This document shows positions 24,589 to 33,828 of a stretch of 49,673 nt of DNA, in pieces. The translations under genes were made by a program, and so were the position numbers. The stretch's first letter is position 1. The number at the start of each line of letters is the position of its first letter. The notes beneath the pieces were generated by a model that worked only from the letters and a program-made list of their open reading frames with translations, made no database searches and was not told the origin of the DNA. Source of the DNA: Bythopirellula sp. (GTDB taxonomy: Bacteria > Planctomycetota > Planctomycetia > Pirellulales > Lacipirellulaceae); assembly GCA_028285205.1 (NCBI GenBank), contig JANQQA010000189.1, positions 1-49,673 of the forward strand. The letters run 5' to 3'.

Positions 24589-25289
24589 CAATCCTCCTTC
24601 GCAAGGTTCAAACATCCTCCCTGCAGGACCGCGCGTCGTTGCAGTCCGGCGGCGAGGGCCTCGCTGTGCGTGACGACGACCATGATCGCCGGCCTCCCTT
24701 GCGCGTGGCGTTCCTCTTGCAATTTGATCAGTAGCTTCAAGATCTCGGCGGCCGTGGCTTGATCGAGGTTGCCGGTTGGTTCGTCGGCCAGCAGCAGTGT
24801 CGGTTCGCGCACCAACGCCCGGGCGATTGCCACGCGCTGCTTTTCGCCCCCCGAGAGCTGAGCAGGGCGGTGCAATGTTCGGTCAGAGAGCCCAACCCGC
24901 TTGAGTAGTGACTCCGCTGCGGCGATTTGGGAGTTCCCAGCGCTACCATCGGCCAGAAACGGCACCAAAACGTTCTCCAGCACCGTGCATTGTGGGAGTA
25001 AATGATGGTCCTGAAAGACGAACCCGATCTGCTCGCTACGGAATTTCGCGAGTGCGGCTTCATCGAGGCGAAATGGATCGACCCCATCGAGCGTGACCGT
25101 ACCACTGGTGGGATTGTCGAGCGTGCCGAGAATCGCCAGCAGCGTGCTTTTTCCCGAACCACTGGGACCGACAATGGCCAGGTTTTCTCCCGCGTCGAGC
25201 GCCAGCGAAGCGTCCGTCAGGATCTCTAGCGGCGCCCCTTCGACGCTTGCATACTGTTTCGCAATGTGCTGGACGTCGAGCAAACTCAT
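24585..25289 (-). CDS. LolD/MacB-type ABC transporter ATPase
   Basis: 234-residue ATP-binding subunit with Walker [11 protein letters not shown]-loop [10 protein letters not shown], signature [15 protein letters not shown], Walker [13 protein letters not shown] and switch His in VVTHSE. Sequence and length fit the LolD/MacB group that powers lipoprotein release or peptide and lipid efflux. The permease is not adjacent, so the transported substrate is unknown. It lies 39 bases after the prenyltransferase-repeat gene on the same strand. Confidence 0.9.
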   Translation of the reverse strand: MSLLDVQHIAKQYASVEGAPLEILTDASLALDAGENLAIVGPSGSGKSTLLAILGTLDNPTSGTVTLDGVDPFRLDEAALAKFRSEQIGFVFQDHHLLPQCTVLENVLVPFLADGSAGNSQIAAAESLLKRVGLSDRTLHRPAQLSGGEKQRVAIARALVREPTLLLADEPTGNLDQATAAEILKLLIKLQEERHAQGRPAIMVVVTHSEALAAGLQRRAVLQGGCLNLAKEDC

Positions 25290-25328
25290 GGCTGTATTGT
25301 GACCGCGTATGGGAGCCGAGCCAAGTCG

Positions 25329-26261
25329 TTATTCCTCGGCGAGCAACAGCCCACGTAGGGCCGTGCCATAAAATGAGTACTCGACGTCGTCCACCTCATC
25401 CCAAGCTGCCGCCAGGTAACCGCCCGAAGGTTGCTGCAGCGAATCGACGAAACGCTGAGCGGCATCGACGTCCACTTGATCCCACGCGCCGACGTCGCGC
25501 AGAGTTTGCATGCCGGTGTAGGTGCTCAGCAAGTCGGCAATCGGGATCTGCGTGTTCGCCCGTAGCCCACCTTCGTCGGTGACGTTGTCGAGTAGGAATT
25601 CCGACACGTCCAGCGATAGTTCTTCCGTCAGTAGCTGCTGCTTGACTTGTGGCTGCAGCACGAGCAAGCCTCCGACGGCTGCCGCAGTGGGGTTGGTGCC
25701 ACTGCGACGCATGACGCTAATCTCGACGAAACCGCCATCGTCGCGTTGTTGGCTGAGCAGGAATGCGACGGCCTGCTGCGAATCGGGTAACGGAATCTCT
25801 AACAACTCGTAAGCCAGTGCGATGAGAAACGTCTGGTATGTGCTGCTGGCTTGTCCTTCGTGCGATTTGGCGTAGCCACCATCGGGGCGGCGGAGTGCCT
25901 CGAACAGGTCTGCCACCGACTGCGTCCAGTTTTCGCTGGCCGTCGAAAAGACATCCATTCCAGCCCATGATTCGAGAAGTCTGGCCGCGAAGACCAAGGA
26001 AATCAGATCGATCACGCTCACAGAGCTTTGCAACTGGCCACGCAGGTATTGGGCGGCACGCTCGGTCGTCGAGGAATCCTCGCAGCCAAGAATCGCTAAT
26101 CCTCGCAGCGCGAACGCGGAGTAATAGAGATCGCTGCCGCCGGCTCGTCCGCAGTACCCACCATCCGGCTGCTGCTTGGAGAGGAAGAAATCGATCGACG
26201 CTTGACGTTGTTTTGGAGAGAGTTTTTCCAGACCCGCGGCCAAACGGACGGTGAGGTTCAT
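25329..26261 (-). CDS. prenyltransferase/squalene-oxidase repeat protein
   Basis: 310-residue alpha/alpha-barrel protein built from repeated QQPDGGY-type motifs (FFLSKQQPDGGYCG, ALRRPDGGYA, LLSQQRDDGGF, SLQQPSGGYLA). The arrangement resembles the beta subunit of geranylgeranyltransferase. The zinc ligands (Asp, Cys, His) of true prenyltransferases are not evident and there is no DxDD cyclase motif, so catalysis is uncertain; a lipid-binding or scaffold role is possible. Probably co-transcribed with the ATPase that follows. Confidence 0.75.
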   Translation of the reverse strand: MNLTVRLAAGLEKLSPKQRQASIDFFLSKQQPDGGYCGRAGGSDLYYSAFALRGLAILGCEDSSTTERAAQYLRGQLQSSVSVIDLISLVFAARLLESWAGMDVFSTASENWTQSVADLFEALRRPDGGYAKSHEGQASSTYQTFLIALAYELLEIPLPDSQQAVAFLLSQQRDDGGFVEISVMRRSGTNPTAAAVGGLLVLQPQVKQQLLTEELSLDVSEFLLDNVTDEGGLRANTQIPIADLLSTYTGMQTLRDVGAWDQVDVDAAQRFVDSLQQPSGGYLAAAWDEVDDVEYSFYGTALRGLLLAEE

Positions 26262-26412
26262 CAGATACGGCGGGGGAGAATCGATGATCGAATCCTCAAG
26301 CGGAAGCCAAGTCTACGTTCTCTGTTCTCTTGGCGCTAATAGAGGGATTCCGCACAGCAAGCCTGCTGATTCGTTCACCCGCACTCAGCGCGGACGGCCC
26401 ATTCTGTGGTGC

Positions 26413-26859
26413 TCAGTTCGGATTACTGCTCGACCCCGCCGGAATCAAGAACTGCTGCAGCTCCTGCTTCACTTCTTGCGGCACCGGTACCGAGACCATC
26501 GGGGTGCCCGGCTCGACTCGGCAACAGACGCAGGTGATTTGGCCGGTCGCTAGCTGGCGTCCATCATGGCTGAAATCGAAGTGATAGTGAAGGCTCTTGT
26601 TACCGATCTTCGTAACCGAGACCGCGATGTCCATGACTTCTTCGCTTCGAGCGGGAGAGACGTAGTCGCAAGATGCGGCGACCCGCGGGAAACTAAGCAT
26701 CTGTCCATCGACGGGGACATGAACGCTAAATCCGATCGAGCGGATTAACTCGTGCTCGGCCGATTCCATGTAGTGGAAGAACGAGGCAAAGTGCATGATC
26801 CCGGCCATGTCGGTATCATGGAACTCGACCAGACGGGTGGTGCGAAACGGCTCAGCCAT
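26413..26859 (-). CDS. YbgC/4-hydroxybenzoyl-CoA-type acyl-CoA thioesterase
   Basis: 148-residue hotdog-fold thioesterase. The N-terminal VEFHDTDMAGIMHFASFFHY carries the catalytic Asp motif of the 4-hydroxybenzoyl-CoA thioesterase/YbgC family, and SVTKIGNKSLHYHFDF follows the usual pattern. The ATG at 26859 is preferred over an in-frame start 23 residues upstream. The substrate cannot be predicted from sequence; it hydrolyses CoA or ACP thioesters. Confidence 0.85.
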   Translation of the reverse strand: MAEPFRTTRLVEFHDTDMAGIMHFASFFHYMESAEHELIRSIGFSVHVPVDGQMLSFPRVAASCDYVSPARSEEVMDIAVSVTKIGNKSLHYHFDFSHDGRQLATGQITCVCCRVEPGTPMVSVPVPQEVKQELQQFLIPAGSSSNPN

Positions 26860-26882
26860 GGCAGACGCAAAGTCAAGTGACC

Positions 26883-26921
26883 AATGTCGAATGTCAAAGC
26901 CGCTTGCCGTGGCTCGACATT
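26883..26921 (-). terminator. inverted repeat downstream of rpsR
   Basis: AATGTCGA (26883-26890) pairs perfectly with TCGACATT (26914-26921) around a 23-base loop, 19 bases beyond the rpsR stop on the minus strand. No T-run follows, so a transcription-termination role is tentative. Confidence 0.3.
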
Positions 26922-26939
26922 CCGCCATTCGTCATCACT

Positions 26940-27176
26940 CTAGGTTCCTTCGTAAGGAATCAGCGCCATGAAACGGGCACGTTTGATCGCCTTCGACACG
27001 GCATGCTGACTGGCTGCTTGGCAGCCCGTCTTCCGGCGACTCACGATCCGTCCGTGACGATTAGTCAGCTTGCTGAGCAAATCGAGGTCTTTGTAATCGA
27101 CAAACATCGGACGCGGACGCACGCCATCGATGCAAACCGGGTCTTTCTTGGCAAGTTTCGCGGATCGTTTATTCAT
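26940..27176 (-). CDS. rpsR: 30S ribosomal protein bS18
   Basis: Small-subunit ribosomal protein, 78 residues, close to the usual length. MFVDYKDLDLLSKLTNRHG, RIVSRRKTGC and HAVSKAIKRARFMALIPY are the family core. The ATG at 27176 is taken; the open frame to 27242 adds 22 residues unlike other bS18 proteins. The gene is alone, not in the usual rpsF-ssb-rplI context, so it may be a second copy. Confidence 0.93.
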   Translation of the reverse strand: MNKRSAKLAKKDPVCIDGVRPRPMFVDYKDLDLLSKLTNRHGRIVSRRKTGCQAASQHAVSKAIKRARFMALIPYEGT

Positions 27177-27376
27177 CTGTTGGGTCGGTTTGGGGGTTAG
27201 GCAAACATCGTAGGGCTTTACTAGGCACACGCCTTCCGTCACTGAGCAGCCCCATATTTTAGCCGAATTGAGGGGGCTTGCAAGCCGTGCGTTTCAAGCT
27301 GCTGGCGTGCTGCCACTGGAGCAACGCGCCCACTCAATAGCGTCAAATTCCGGCTTATTGGGGCCTCAAACTACAA

Positions 27377-27404
27377 AGAGCCGGCTTGAATGCAAGCCGG
27401 CTCT
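27377..27404 (-). terminator. strong hairpin terminator of the second FixJ-like gene
   Basis: Perfect 12-base stem (AGAGCCGGCTTG with CAAGCCGGCTCT) and a four-base loop, 45 bases past the stop at 27449. Reading the minus strand, T-rich sequence (TTTGTAGTTTG) follows the stem. Confidence 0.6.
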
Positions 27405-27448
27405 CGGTGAGCTATTCAAACGGACGGTTGCCGACCGCATTTTTGTCG

Positions 27449-28138
27449 CTAACACGCCATTTTTTCGAACGGCAAGGATAACCAGTTATCTTGTAGGTTT
27501 TCCAGTGGCAGTAGGCTGTGCTCGTACTCGACAACCATACGGGTGAGCTGCGCGACCGAGTCGGCCCGCATCACTTCGAAGATCCGACGGCGACGATTCT
27601 CGACCGTGCGGAGGCTGACGTCCAAACGCTTGGCGATCGAGCGGTTCTTCATCCCTTCGAGCATCAGTTGCAAGACCGACCGATCTTGTGGGGCCAACCG
27701 CTTTAGACGTGCCTCGAGCGACGCTAGGTGGTGCTTGCGTAGAAACTCCTTTTCGCTGCGTTGCAGCGCTTCTTGCACAAACGTCCACAGTTCGTCATCG
27801 CGAAATGGCTTGTCGAGCACGCTGACGGCGCCGTTGCGAAGCGAGCGGACGGTTGTGGACGTGTCGGCGTAGCCGGTCAAAACAACTACCGGCAAAGCAA
27901 CGCCTCGTTGCAGTAACCGCTGATGCACTTCCAGCCCGTCGAGACCGGGTAGCCGTATGTCGAGGACCACACATCCTGGACGTGAGTCATCGACGTTTTC
28001 CAGAAACTCGTTGGGTGACTCAAACAGCCGCACCTGATGGCCGAACGTGTGTACAAGTTCCGCGACTGCGCGACATGTCTGCACATCGTCATCAACAACA
28101 TACACGATCGGTTCCAAGTTCACCTTGGCTTCAGACAT
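27449..28138 (-). CDS. FixJ-family response regulator (second copy)
   Basis: 229-residue regulator with a receiver domain (phospho-acceptor Asp60 in VVLDIRLPGLDG, Lys in VLDKPF) and a LuxR-type HTH (about 145-205, NRSIAKRLDVSLRTVENRR). The canonical His of ENHR is Arg here. It has a C-terminal extension of about 20 residues. It lies downstream of the FixL-like kinase and the first FixJ-like gene but is separated from the latter by 324 bases, so it may have its own promoter. Confidence 0.88.
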   Translation of the reverse strand: MSEAKVNLEPIVYVVDDDVQTCRAVAELVHTFGHQVRLFESPNEFLENVDDSRPGCVVLDIRLPGLDGLEVHQRLLQRGVALPVVVLTGYADTSTTVRSLRNGAVSVLDKPFRDDELWTFVQEALQRSEKEFLRKHHLASLEARLKRLAPQDRSVLQLMLEGMKNRSIAKRLDVSLRTVENRRRRIFEVMRADSVAQLTRMVVEYEHSLLPLENLQDNWLSLPFEKMAC

Positions 28139-28462
28139 AGTAGTTCCACCTCAGCTTAGAAAAGAAATGATGACACGGGATTACATCAATGCATGGAAAT
28201 CATCAGATCGATGGGTTCGCCTGGCGCAATGATCAGCGAAGGCTGGCTACGCGGATCGCTGCCCATTAGGCTCTCTGATACCTGTATCAACGAAGCCCAA
28301 TCGATGCGTACTCGTGGGAAGTGCCACGACGACGTGTATCGTACTTTGGCCCAATGCGGCGAATATCCGCAAATCCCGTGCATTCTCTGCGGCTGTCCGC
28401 AGAGCGTTCTTCGTGGTCCTAGAAAAACCGATGAAACAAGTTTTCTTAGAGTGAGCCCGAGT
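28139..28462. other. spacer between the two FixJ-like genes
   Basis: No convincing gene. It contains a perfect hairpin, CTCTGCGG (28385-28392) with CCGCAGAG (28397-28404), about 60 bases past the stop of the first FixJ-like gene, a possible terminator without a clear T-run. The promoter of the second regulator is expected here but was not recognised. Confidence 0.4.
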
Positions 28463-29092
28463 CTAAACGTTATCGGAATCTGTGATCACCCCGACCGCGA
28501 GTGCCATACGAACCAATTCCGCTAGCGAGTCTGCTTTCATTTTTTGAAAGATCTTCTGCCGGTGGTTCTCGATGGTGCGTACGCTCACGTCGAGACGATT
28601 GGCAATCACTTTGTTAGCGTTGCCTGCCACGATGTACTCGAGTACCTCGCGCTCTTTGGGCGTGAGTGTCTCGAGGCGTTCTCGAAGATCTGACGTGCGC
28701 TGTTCTTGTTCCCAGTTGTGCTGGTCAGTGGCGATGCCCGTGCGAATCGATTCCCATAGCAGGTCGTCGTCGCACGGTTTTTCCATGAGGGTCAGCGCGC
28801 CGTTGCGCATGGCGCGCACCGTCGTGTTGGTGTTGGCGTAGGCGGTGAGCACGACAACGGAGATACTGATGCCTAGCTTGTTGAGCTGCTCCTGCAGTTC
28901 CAAGCCACTCATGCCCAGCATCCGCACGTCGGTGACCAGACAAGCGGGACGATGACCATCGTAGGCCTCGAGGAACTCCTCAGCGGACGAAAAGCTCTCG
29001 GCCGGAAGCCCCATGGTCTTCACCAAGGTGAGCACCGCTTTGCACGCCTGCTCATCATCATCGACGACGTAAACTATGGCTTGATTCGTCAT
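28463..29092 (-). CDS. FixJ-family response regulator (first copy)
   Basis: 209-residue regulator, the likely partner of the PAS kinase just upstream (39-base gap). The receiver domain has Asp55 in LVTDVRMLGMSG, with Leu replacing the usual Pro of RMPG, and Lys in LMEKPC. The LuxR-type HTH is canonical (NKVIANRLDVSVRTIENHR). Length is typical of FixJ. Target genes are unknown. Confidence 0.9.
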   Translation of the reverse strand: MTNQAIVYVVDDDEQACKAVLTLVKTMGLPAESFSSAEEFLEAYDGHRPACLVTDVRMLGMSGLELQEQLNKLGISISVVVLTAYANTNTTVRAMRNGALTLMEKPCDDDLLWESIRTGIATDQHNWEQEQRTSDLRERLETLTPKEREVLEYIVAGNANKVIANRLDVSVRTIENHRQKIFQKMKADSLAELVRMALAVGVITDSDNV

Positions 29093-29131
29093 GTTTCCGG
29101 TAACTCAGCGGGATGGTCATACAACCAGGAT

Positions 29132-30829
29132 TCAATCGTGGTCCTGTTGGAACTGTGTTTTCGCAGCCGCCGTTTTCATTGTGGGCAATTCGAGAATAAA
29201 TGTCATCCCTGCTGACGCGTTTGGCTGGGCGAGAATCTTACCACCATGAAGTTCAGCAATACTTTTGCATAGCGGGAGTCCCATGCCGAGGCCCTTTTTC
29301 TTCGTCGTGAAGAACGAATCAAATAGTTTGGGATACTCGTCCTGTGCAACGCCGCAACCACAATCGCGAAAGCAAAGCCGCACTTGCTGGTCGTCTGATT
29401 CTGAGGCGATCATGAGCACCCGCTCCCTGGCGGGGGTAATCGCCATCGCTTCGTACGCGTTCATAATCAAATTGATACAGATCTGTTCCAACTGGACTCG
29501 ATCCCCCTGGATCTCTGAGTTTTCGGCAGCGAGGCCAAACTCCAATTTGACGCCAGCCTTACGTGTCTCAAACGCGATCAGTTCGGTAGCCCCGAGTGCC
29601 ACTTGGTTCAGATCCAAGCGTCGGAAGCTATCGACCCGCGCGTTGGTGTAAGCACGCAAGCGACGAATGATCTTCGCGGTGCGTGTGATGGCGTTCGATA
29701 TTTCTTGTGTGCAATCGATGGCCGTTTCGATATTTTCGCTCCCGCCCAGTTCCAAATTGCGGCGAGCTGCCTCTGAGAAGGTTTTGGCGGCGTGCAACGG
29801 CTGATGAATCTCGTGAGCAATGCCCGCGACCAGCTCCCCCATGGTCGCTAGGCGGGACATGTGTGCCAGATGTGTTTCTTTCTCGCGGATAATGTCGGCG
29901 GCCTCTTTTAAGGCCGTGACGTCACGCCCGACGGATTGGTATTCGAGAAATTTGCCGTCGTCGTCAAACAGGATCTGGTTGGTCCATTGGGTCCAACGAA
30001 CTGAACCATCTGCGAGTAATACGCGGTTCTCGAAATCCTCAATCGGGTGATCTTGGTTTAAGATCTCGACGCTCGCTTGGAATCTGGCGACTTCATCGGG
30101 ATGGAGCGATTCCAAAAAAGACCAGCCGATGACGTCATCATGGTTTCTACCGAGAAGCCGGCAGTAGGCCTCGTTGGCGAACGTAACCACTGCTCCCGGA
30201 CTCCAGCGCACAACGAATTCCGTTTGACAGTTCACAACCGTGCGATAGCGCGCTTCGCTCACGCGTAGCGCCTCGTTGGCCCTAGTCAACTCGGCCGTGC
30301 GCTCCGCGGCGCGCTGCTCCAGATCCTCCTTCAGCCGCTGCAATTCCACGGCATCGCGAGTCGTCTCCGTAATGTCTTTCGCGATTCCTTCCATCGAGAC
30401 GTAGGTGCCGTCGGGGTCGAATATCGGACGCTGTTGAACCTCAACCAGCAGCGTGCCGCCATCTCGATGGGCAATCTCAACCGTGAATTTGTAAAACTCT
30501 TTGCCGGCCGCGACTTCGTCGAACACACGGTCTGCTAACTCTCGACCGACGAAGTGTTCTCCGATCAGGTCCCGCCAGTTCAGTCCCAGTAGCTCCTTCT
30601 CGGAATAGCCGAGCACATTTTCCACCGACGGGCTGACGTACGTGATGATGCCGTCGGGATCGTGTGTGTAAATGACGTAGTCGCCGCTGATGCCCTCCAC
30701 CAGGCGCTGGTATTTCTGCTCGCTTTCGCTCACAGGTTTGCTGCCCGGCCAGACTCGTCCAGGCTCCTCTTGGTTGATGCCATCCGGCAGGGCGGCCGCG
30801 TGGTCGGATTCGTGGTGATCGATCGACAT
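29132..30829 (-). CDS. FixL-like PAS-domain histidine kinase
   Basis: 565-residue soluble kinase. Two PAS domains (about 38-155 and 190-308), separated by a short coiled coil (ALKEDLEQRAAERTAELTR-like), precede a HisKA domain with His339 in AGIAHEIHQPLHAAK and an ATPase domain with NLIMNAYEAM, FRDCGCG and KKGLGMGLPLCKSIAE. The layout matches FixL and related kinases; a heme-binding His in a PAS domain could not be confirmed, so oxygen sensing is not established. It is followed by two FixJ-type regulators. No membrane helix. Confidence 0.9.
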   Translation of the reverse strand: MSIDHHESDHAAALPDGINQEEPGRVWPGSKPVSESEQKYQRLVEGISGDYVIYTHDPDGIITYVSPSVENVLGYSEKELLGLNWRDLIGEHFVGRELADRVFDEVAAGKEFYKFTVEIAHRDGGTLLVEVQQRPIFDPDGTYVSMEGIAKDITETTRDAVELQRLKEDLEQRAAERTAELTRANEALRVSEARYRTVVNCQTEFVVRWSPGAVVTFANEAYCRLLGRNHDDVIGWSFLESLHPDEVARFQASVEILNQDHPIEDFENRVLLADGSVRWTQWTNQILFDDDGKFLEYQSVGRDVTALKEAADIIREKETHLAHMSRLATMGELVAGIAHEIHQPLHAAKTFSEAARRNLELGGSENIETAIDCTQEISNAITRTAKIIRRLRAYTNARVDSFRRLDLNQVALGATELIAFETRKAGVKLEFGLAAENSEIQGDRVQLEQICINLIMNAYEAMAITPARERVLMIASESDDQQVRLCFRDCGCGVAQDEYPKLFDSFFTTKKKGLGMGLPLCKSIAELHGGKILAQPNASAGMTFILELPTMKTAAAKTQFQQDHD

Positions 30830-30907
30830 GAAAAGAGTAGCGATACAAATAAGATACTACGGTCGTCAGTCCTCATTATAGCCGCAGAGCTGAGAAGCAG
30901 GGCGTCT

Positions 30908-32203
30908 CTACGCAGATTCCACGAGATCGCGGTACAGGGCGAGTGTTCGCTGTGCCATGGCTTCGGCATGATAGCGTTCTTGGATTGCTTGTCTCCCCGC
31001 CAGACCGAGCTGTTGGGCTCGTGAACGATCTTCGACCAGCTCGGCCAGCTTTTCGGCCAGATCACAGGCGTTATGCGGCTCGAACAGCAGCCCACCGCCG
31101 GTATCGGCGATCAGTTCGGGATAGGTGCCGTGCGCCGGAACGACAGCGGGGATACCGTTCGCCAGAGCTTCGAGCAGCGGCAAGCCTTTGCTCTCGCGAT
31201 AGACGGTTGGGGTGCTGAACAGATGAAGCGATTGTAAGAACTCGATTTTTCCTCCCCGGTCGAGTTCGCCGTGGTATTGAAACTTACCCGCCAGCGGGCC
31301 GCGATCGACATTGGTCTGAACGCGGCGAAAGTACTGCTGATCACCGGCGCCCAGATAGCCGGCCGCATGAAGTTGAAAGTCGGTCAGGTTATGCCGCTGG
31401 ATCAGTCGCTCGCAAGCTTCGACCAGCAGGTGCAGTCCCTTGTCCTCACAGATCCGCGCGAGGTAACCGATGCGGAGCGTCTCTTGGCCGGTCGCAGCGT
31501 CACTCACGCCATGCCCCTCGAGTTGCAGGCCGTGCGGGATAACGTGGATCTTCGCGCGCTCGACCGCCAAGTATTCGGCCATGAACTCGGCGTAGTAGTT
31601 GTTCAGCACAGTGAATGCGTGAACTTCGGCAGCCCGTTCGCGCAGCAGTTGACGCGCTTGCTCATAGTGTGGCGGTTTGAGCTTTTCCAGGAAAATATCC
31701 TCGCCAGAAAGCGAGCAGATGACCGGCGGGCCGCAACGCTGCGCGATCATCCTCGCGAGTCCCAGCATCATTGAGTTGGAGAGATGCACCACGTCGGGCT
31801 GTACCTCGTCGAGCAGCCAATCGACGAGTTTCTCCAGTTCCTTGCGCTGGTTGCCAACCTCGCCGCGCAACATGGATACCGTCATGTCGCCAAGTTTCGC
31901 AGGATCGACACTTGCCCCGCGCCCGGCGAGTACGCGGAGCAGGGCAGGGTGGTCGAGCAAGCGGTCGAACCAACGTGGCGTATAACGAAAGATCGGGATC
32001 TTCTGCTGCAGATAGGCGTTGATGCCGCCGAAGAAAACGCGATTCTCGCTGACGTCACGCTCGTCGGTGCGGATCGGGGTGTAGATCGGCACCAATACGA
32101 CGTCTTCGCCGAGGGCAAGCAAGGCGGTCGCGAGCGTGTTGTCGTGCAGGCAACTCCCGCAGTACATGCCTGCGGCACCGGCAGCAAGGTAGGCGATCTT
32201 CAC
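30908..32203 (-). CDS. GT4-family glycosyltransferase
   Basis: 431-residue retaining GT-B glycosyltransferase. The N-terminal domain begins MKIAYLAAGAAGMYCGSC with the Gly-rich acceptor-side loop; the C-terminal domain has IGYLARICEDKGLHLLVEAC and the nucleotide-sugar signature ESKGLPLLEALANGIPAVV (E-x7-E). Likely donor is a UDP- or GDP-sugar; the acceptor is unknown. The gene stands between the symporter and the PAS kinase with no other glycan genes in the window. Confidence 0.85.
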   Translation of the reverse strand: MKIAYLAAGAAGMYCGSCLHDNTLATALLALGEDVVLVPIYTPIRTDERDVSENRVFFGGINAYLQQKIPIFRYTPRWFDRLLDHPALLRVLAGRGASVDPAKLGDMTVSMLRGEVGNQRKELEKLVDWLLDEVQPDVVHLSNSMMLGLARMIAQRCGPPVICSLSGEDIFLEKLKPPHYEQARQLLRERAAEVHAFTVLNNYYAEFMAEYLAVERAKIHVIPHGLQLEGHGVSDAATGQETLRIGYLARICEDKGLHLLVEACERLIQRHNLTDFQLHAAGYLGAGDQQYFRRVQTNVDRGPLAGKFQYHGELDRGGKIEFLQSLHLFSTPTVYRESKGLPLLEALANGIPAVVPAHGTYPELIADTGGGLLFEPHNACDLAEKLAELVEDRSRAQQLGLAGRQAIQERYHAEAMAQRTLALYRDLVESA

Positions 32204-32235
32204 GATTGCGGAATCAAGATTGCGGAATGCGGATT
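32204..32235. repeat. short tandem-like repeat
   Basis: GATTGCGGAAT occurs at 32204-32214 and again at 32218-32228, followed by GCGGATT at 32229-32235, in the short spacer between the symporter and glycosyltransferase genes. It resembles a degenerate heptad-type intergenic repeat; function unknown. Confidence 0.4.
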
Positions 32236-32262
32236 AGCCAATTCGCTCGCGACGAAGGAACC

Positions 32263-33828
32263 TCAGTCGGCAAAAAACTTCTTCAGCGTCGCATCGGACG
32301 GCGCTTTGGTCACCATCGAAACACCGACCAACGCCACGACCGATGCCAGAAAAATCCCGGCAACAGGCATGACTTCGTAGCCGCCAAGGTCTATTACGTA
32401 GGAGCGATTCGCTCCCCAGCCTGATTCACGGAACAGATAAATCCACGCTGAAATCGTTGCCAGGACACTAGCATAGGAGCCCCATTTGGTCAGCCCACGC
32501 CAATAGACGGCGGCGAACACAAGCGGAAACAGACTTGAGAATCCGCTGAAGCACCAGACACCCAAGGTGAACACGCTTTTGGGCTGGGCAAGGCTGCAGA
32601 GGTAGGTGATGGCCACGATCGCGATAATGAACCCACGTGTGAGCAGCACTTGTTGGCGATCGGAATAGCGATCCTTTCCGGCATAGTGCGTGACGATGTC
32701 CGTCGAGAACATCGTTCCCAGGCACAAGAACTGGCTGTCGAGGCTCGACATAATCGCCGCCAGGATTCCCGCCGTCAGTAGCCCACCAAGCCAGGCAGTC
32801 GTCTGTGTTTTGACCAGGAATGGCAAAATGGCGTTGGAATTGACGACGTCGGAGTCACCGATTGTTGGCAACGGTGGCTTGGGGGGCACGAGTGACGTAG
32901 TGGCCCAAACGCCGACCAGCACGCAAGGCACCCAGACGATCATTATGAATGCAGGATGGGCAACTACGGGCAACTTGAAACTCGATGCGCTCTTGGCCGT
33001 AAGCCAATGCTGGAACAAATGCGGAAACATGCCGACCGATAGCGGAATCAGCAGGTAGGAGAAGAACTTCGTCTTTGACATGTGCGAGCGCGTCGCCTTG
33101 TCCTCGGAGATGGCCTCGCCCAACGACTGCAGATTCTCCAGCAGCGAATCCTTACCGCCCAGTTGATTAGCGATCACGCAGAACGTAACGATGCCCAGCA
33201 CCATAAACACGATCGTTTGAAAAGCATTGGCCCACGCGGTTCCGCGCATGCCGCCGAAAAACACATAACACAGCACCACAAGGCAGATGACGAGCGATCC
33301 GATGCTAGGCGGGACGCCCCCGCTAGTCGCGCGGGTATCGGTGGCAAACGACTCGATGTTGGGAAACGCGCCCGCGGTCATATTTTGGATGACGGTACCG
33401 GCGGAGATCACGCCGATCAAAAGGTAGGGAATCACCAAGCCGACGAGGATGGGAAACAGCAGCAAGCCGATTCCGTCGCTTTCCAGACGATCGCGAAAGT
33501 ATTGGATTTGGGTTGAGTATCCGTTCTTGCGGGCCAGCGACCAAACCTTCACACCGATCAAGAAGAAGCAAAGTGAGTGGATGATACCGCTGCTGGAGGC
33601 GAGCATGCCGTAGACGCCGATACCTTCCTTGAACGCCTCGCCAGTGGAACCCACCAACGCGAAGGCCGTCATCGTTGTGCCGAACAGCGACATCAACAGC
33701 AGGAACGGACCGATCGAGTGGCTGGCAAGCTGATAGTCGGACTTGGTGCCCGAGAACATTCGGCTCGCCATCAAGCCCAACATCAGTAGCAGACTGAGAT
33801 AACCGACGATGATCCAAAACTCGGTCAC
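32263..33828 (-). CDS. sodium:solute symporter family protein
   Basis: 521-residue secondary transporter of the SSS family with about 13 membrane helices. Helix-8 region LAAIMSSLDSQFLCLGTMFS carries the Ser residues of the sodium site, and FGTTMTAFALVGSTGEAFKEG resembles the first unwound helix. The substrate is not predictable. Its start overlaps the stop of the small DUF3311 gene by four bases, a pairing common among SSS transporters. Confidence 0.9.
   Translation of the reverse strand: MTEFWIIVGYLSLLLMLGLMASRMFSGTKSDYQLASHSIGPFLLLMSLFGTTMTAFALVGSTGEAFKEGIGVYGMLASSSGIIHSLCFFLIGVKVWSLARKNGYSTQIQYFRDRLESDGIGLLLFPILVGLVIPYLLIGVISAGTVIQNMTAGAFPNIESFATDTRATSGGVPPSIGSLVICLVVLCYVFFGGMRGTAWANAFQTIVFMVLGIVTFCVIANQLGGKDSLLENLQSLGEAISEDKATRSHMSKTKFFSYLLIPLSVGMFPHLFQHWLTAKSASSFKLPVVAHPAFIMIVWVPCVLVGVWATTSLVPPKPPLPTIGDSDVVNSNAILPFLVKTQTTAWLGGLLTAGILAAIMSSLDSQFLCLGTMFSTDIVTHYAGKDRYSDRQQVLLTRGFIIAIVAITYLCSLAQPKSVFTLGVWCFSGFSSLFPLVFAAVYWRGLTKWGSYASVLATISAWIYLFRESGWGANRSYVIDLGGYEVMPVAGIFLASVVALVGVSMVTKAPSDATLKKFFAD

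Noticed and set aside
28186..28383. 65-residue minus-strand frame between the FixJ-like genes
   Set aside because: No recognisable features or ribosome-binding site; the region looks like regulatory spacer.
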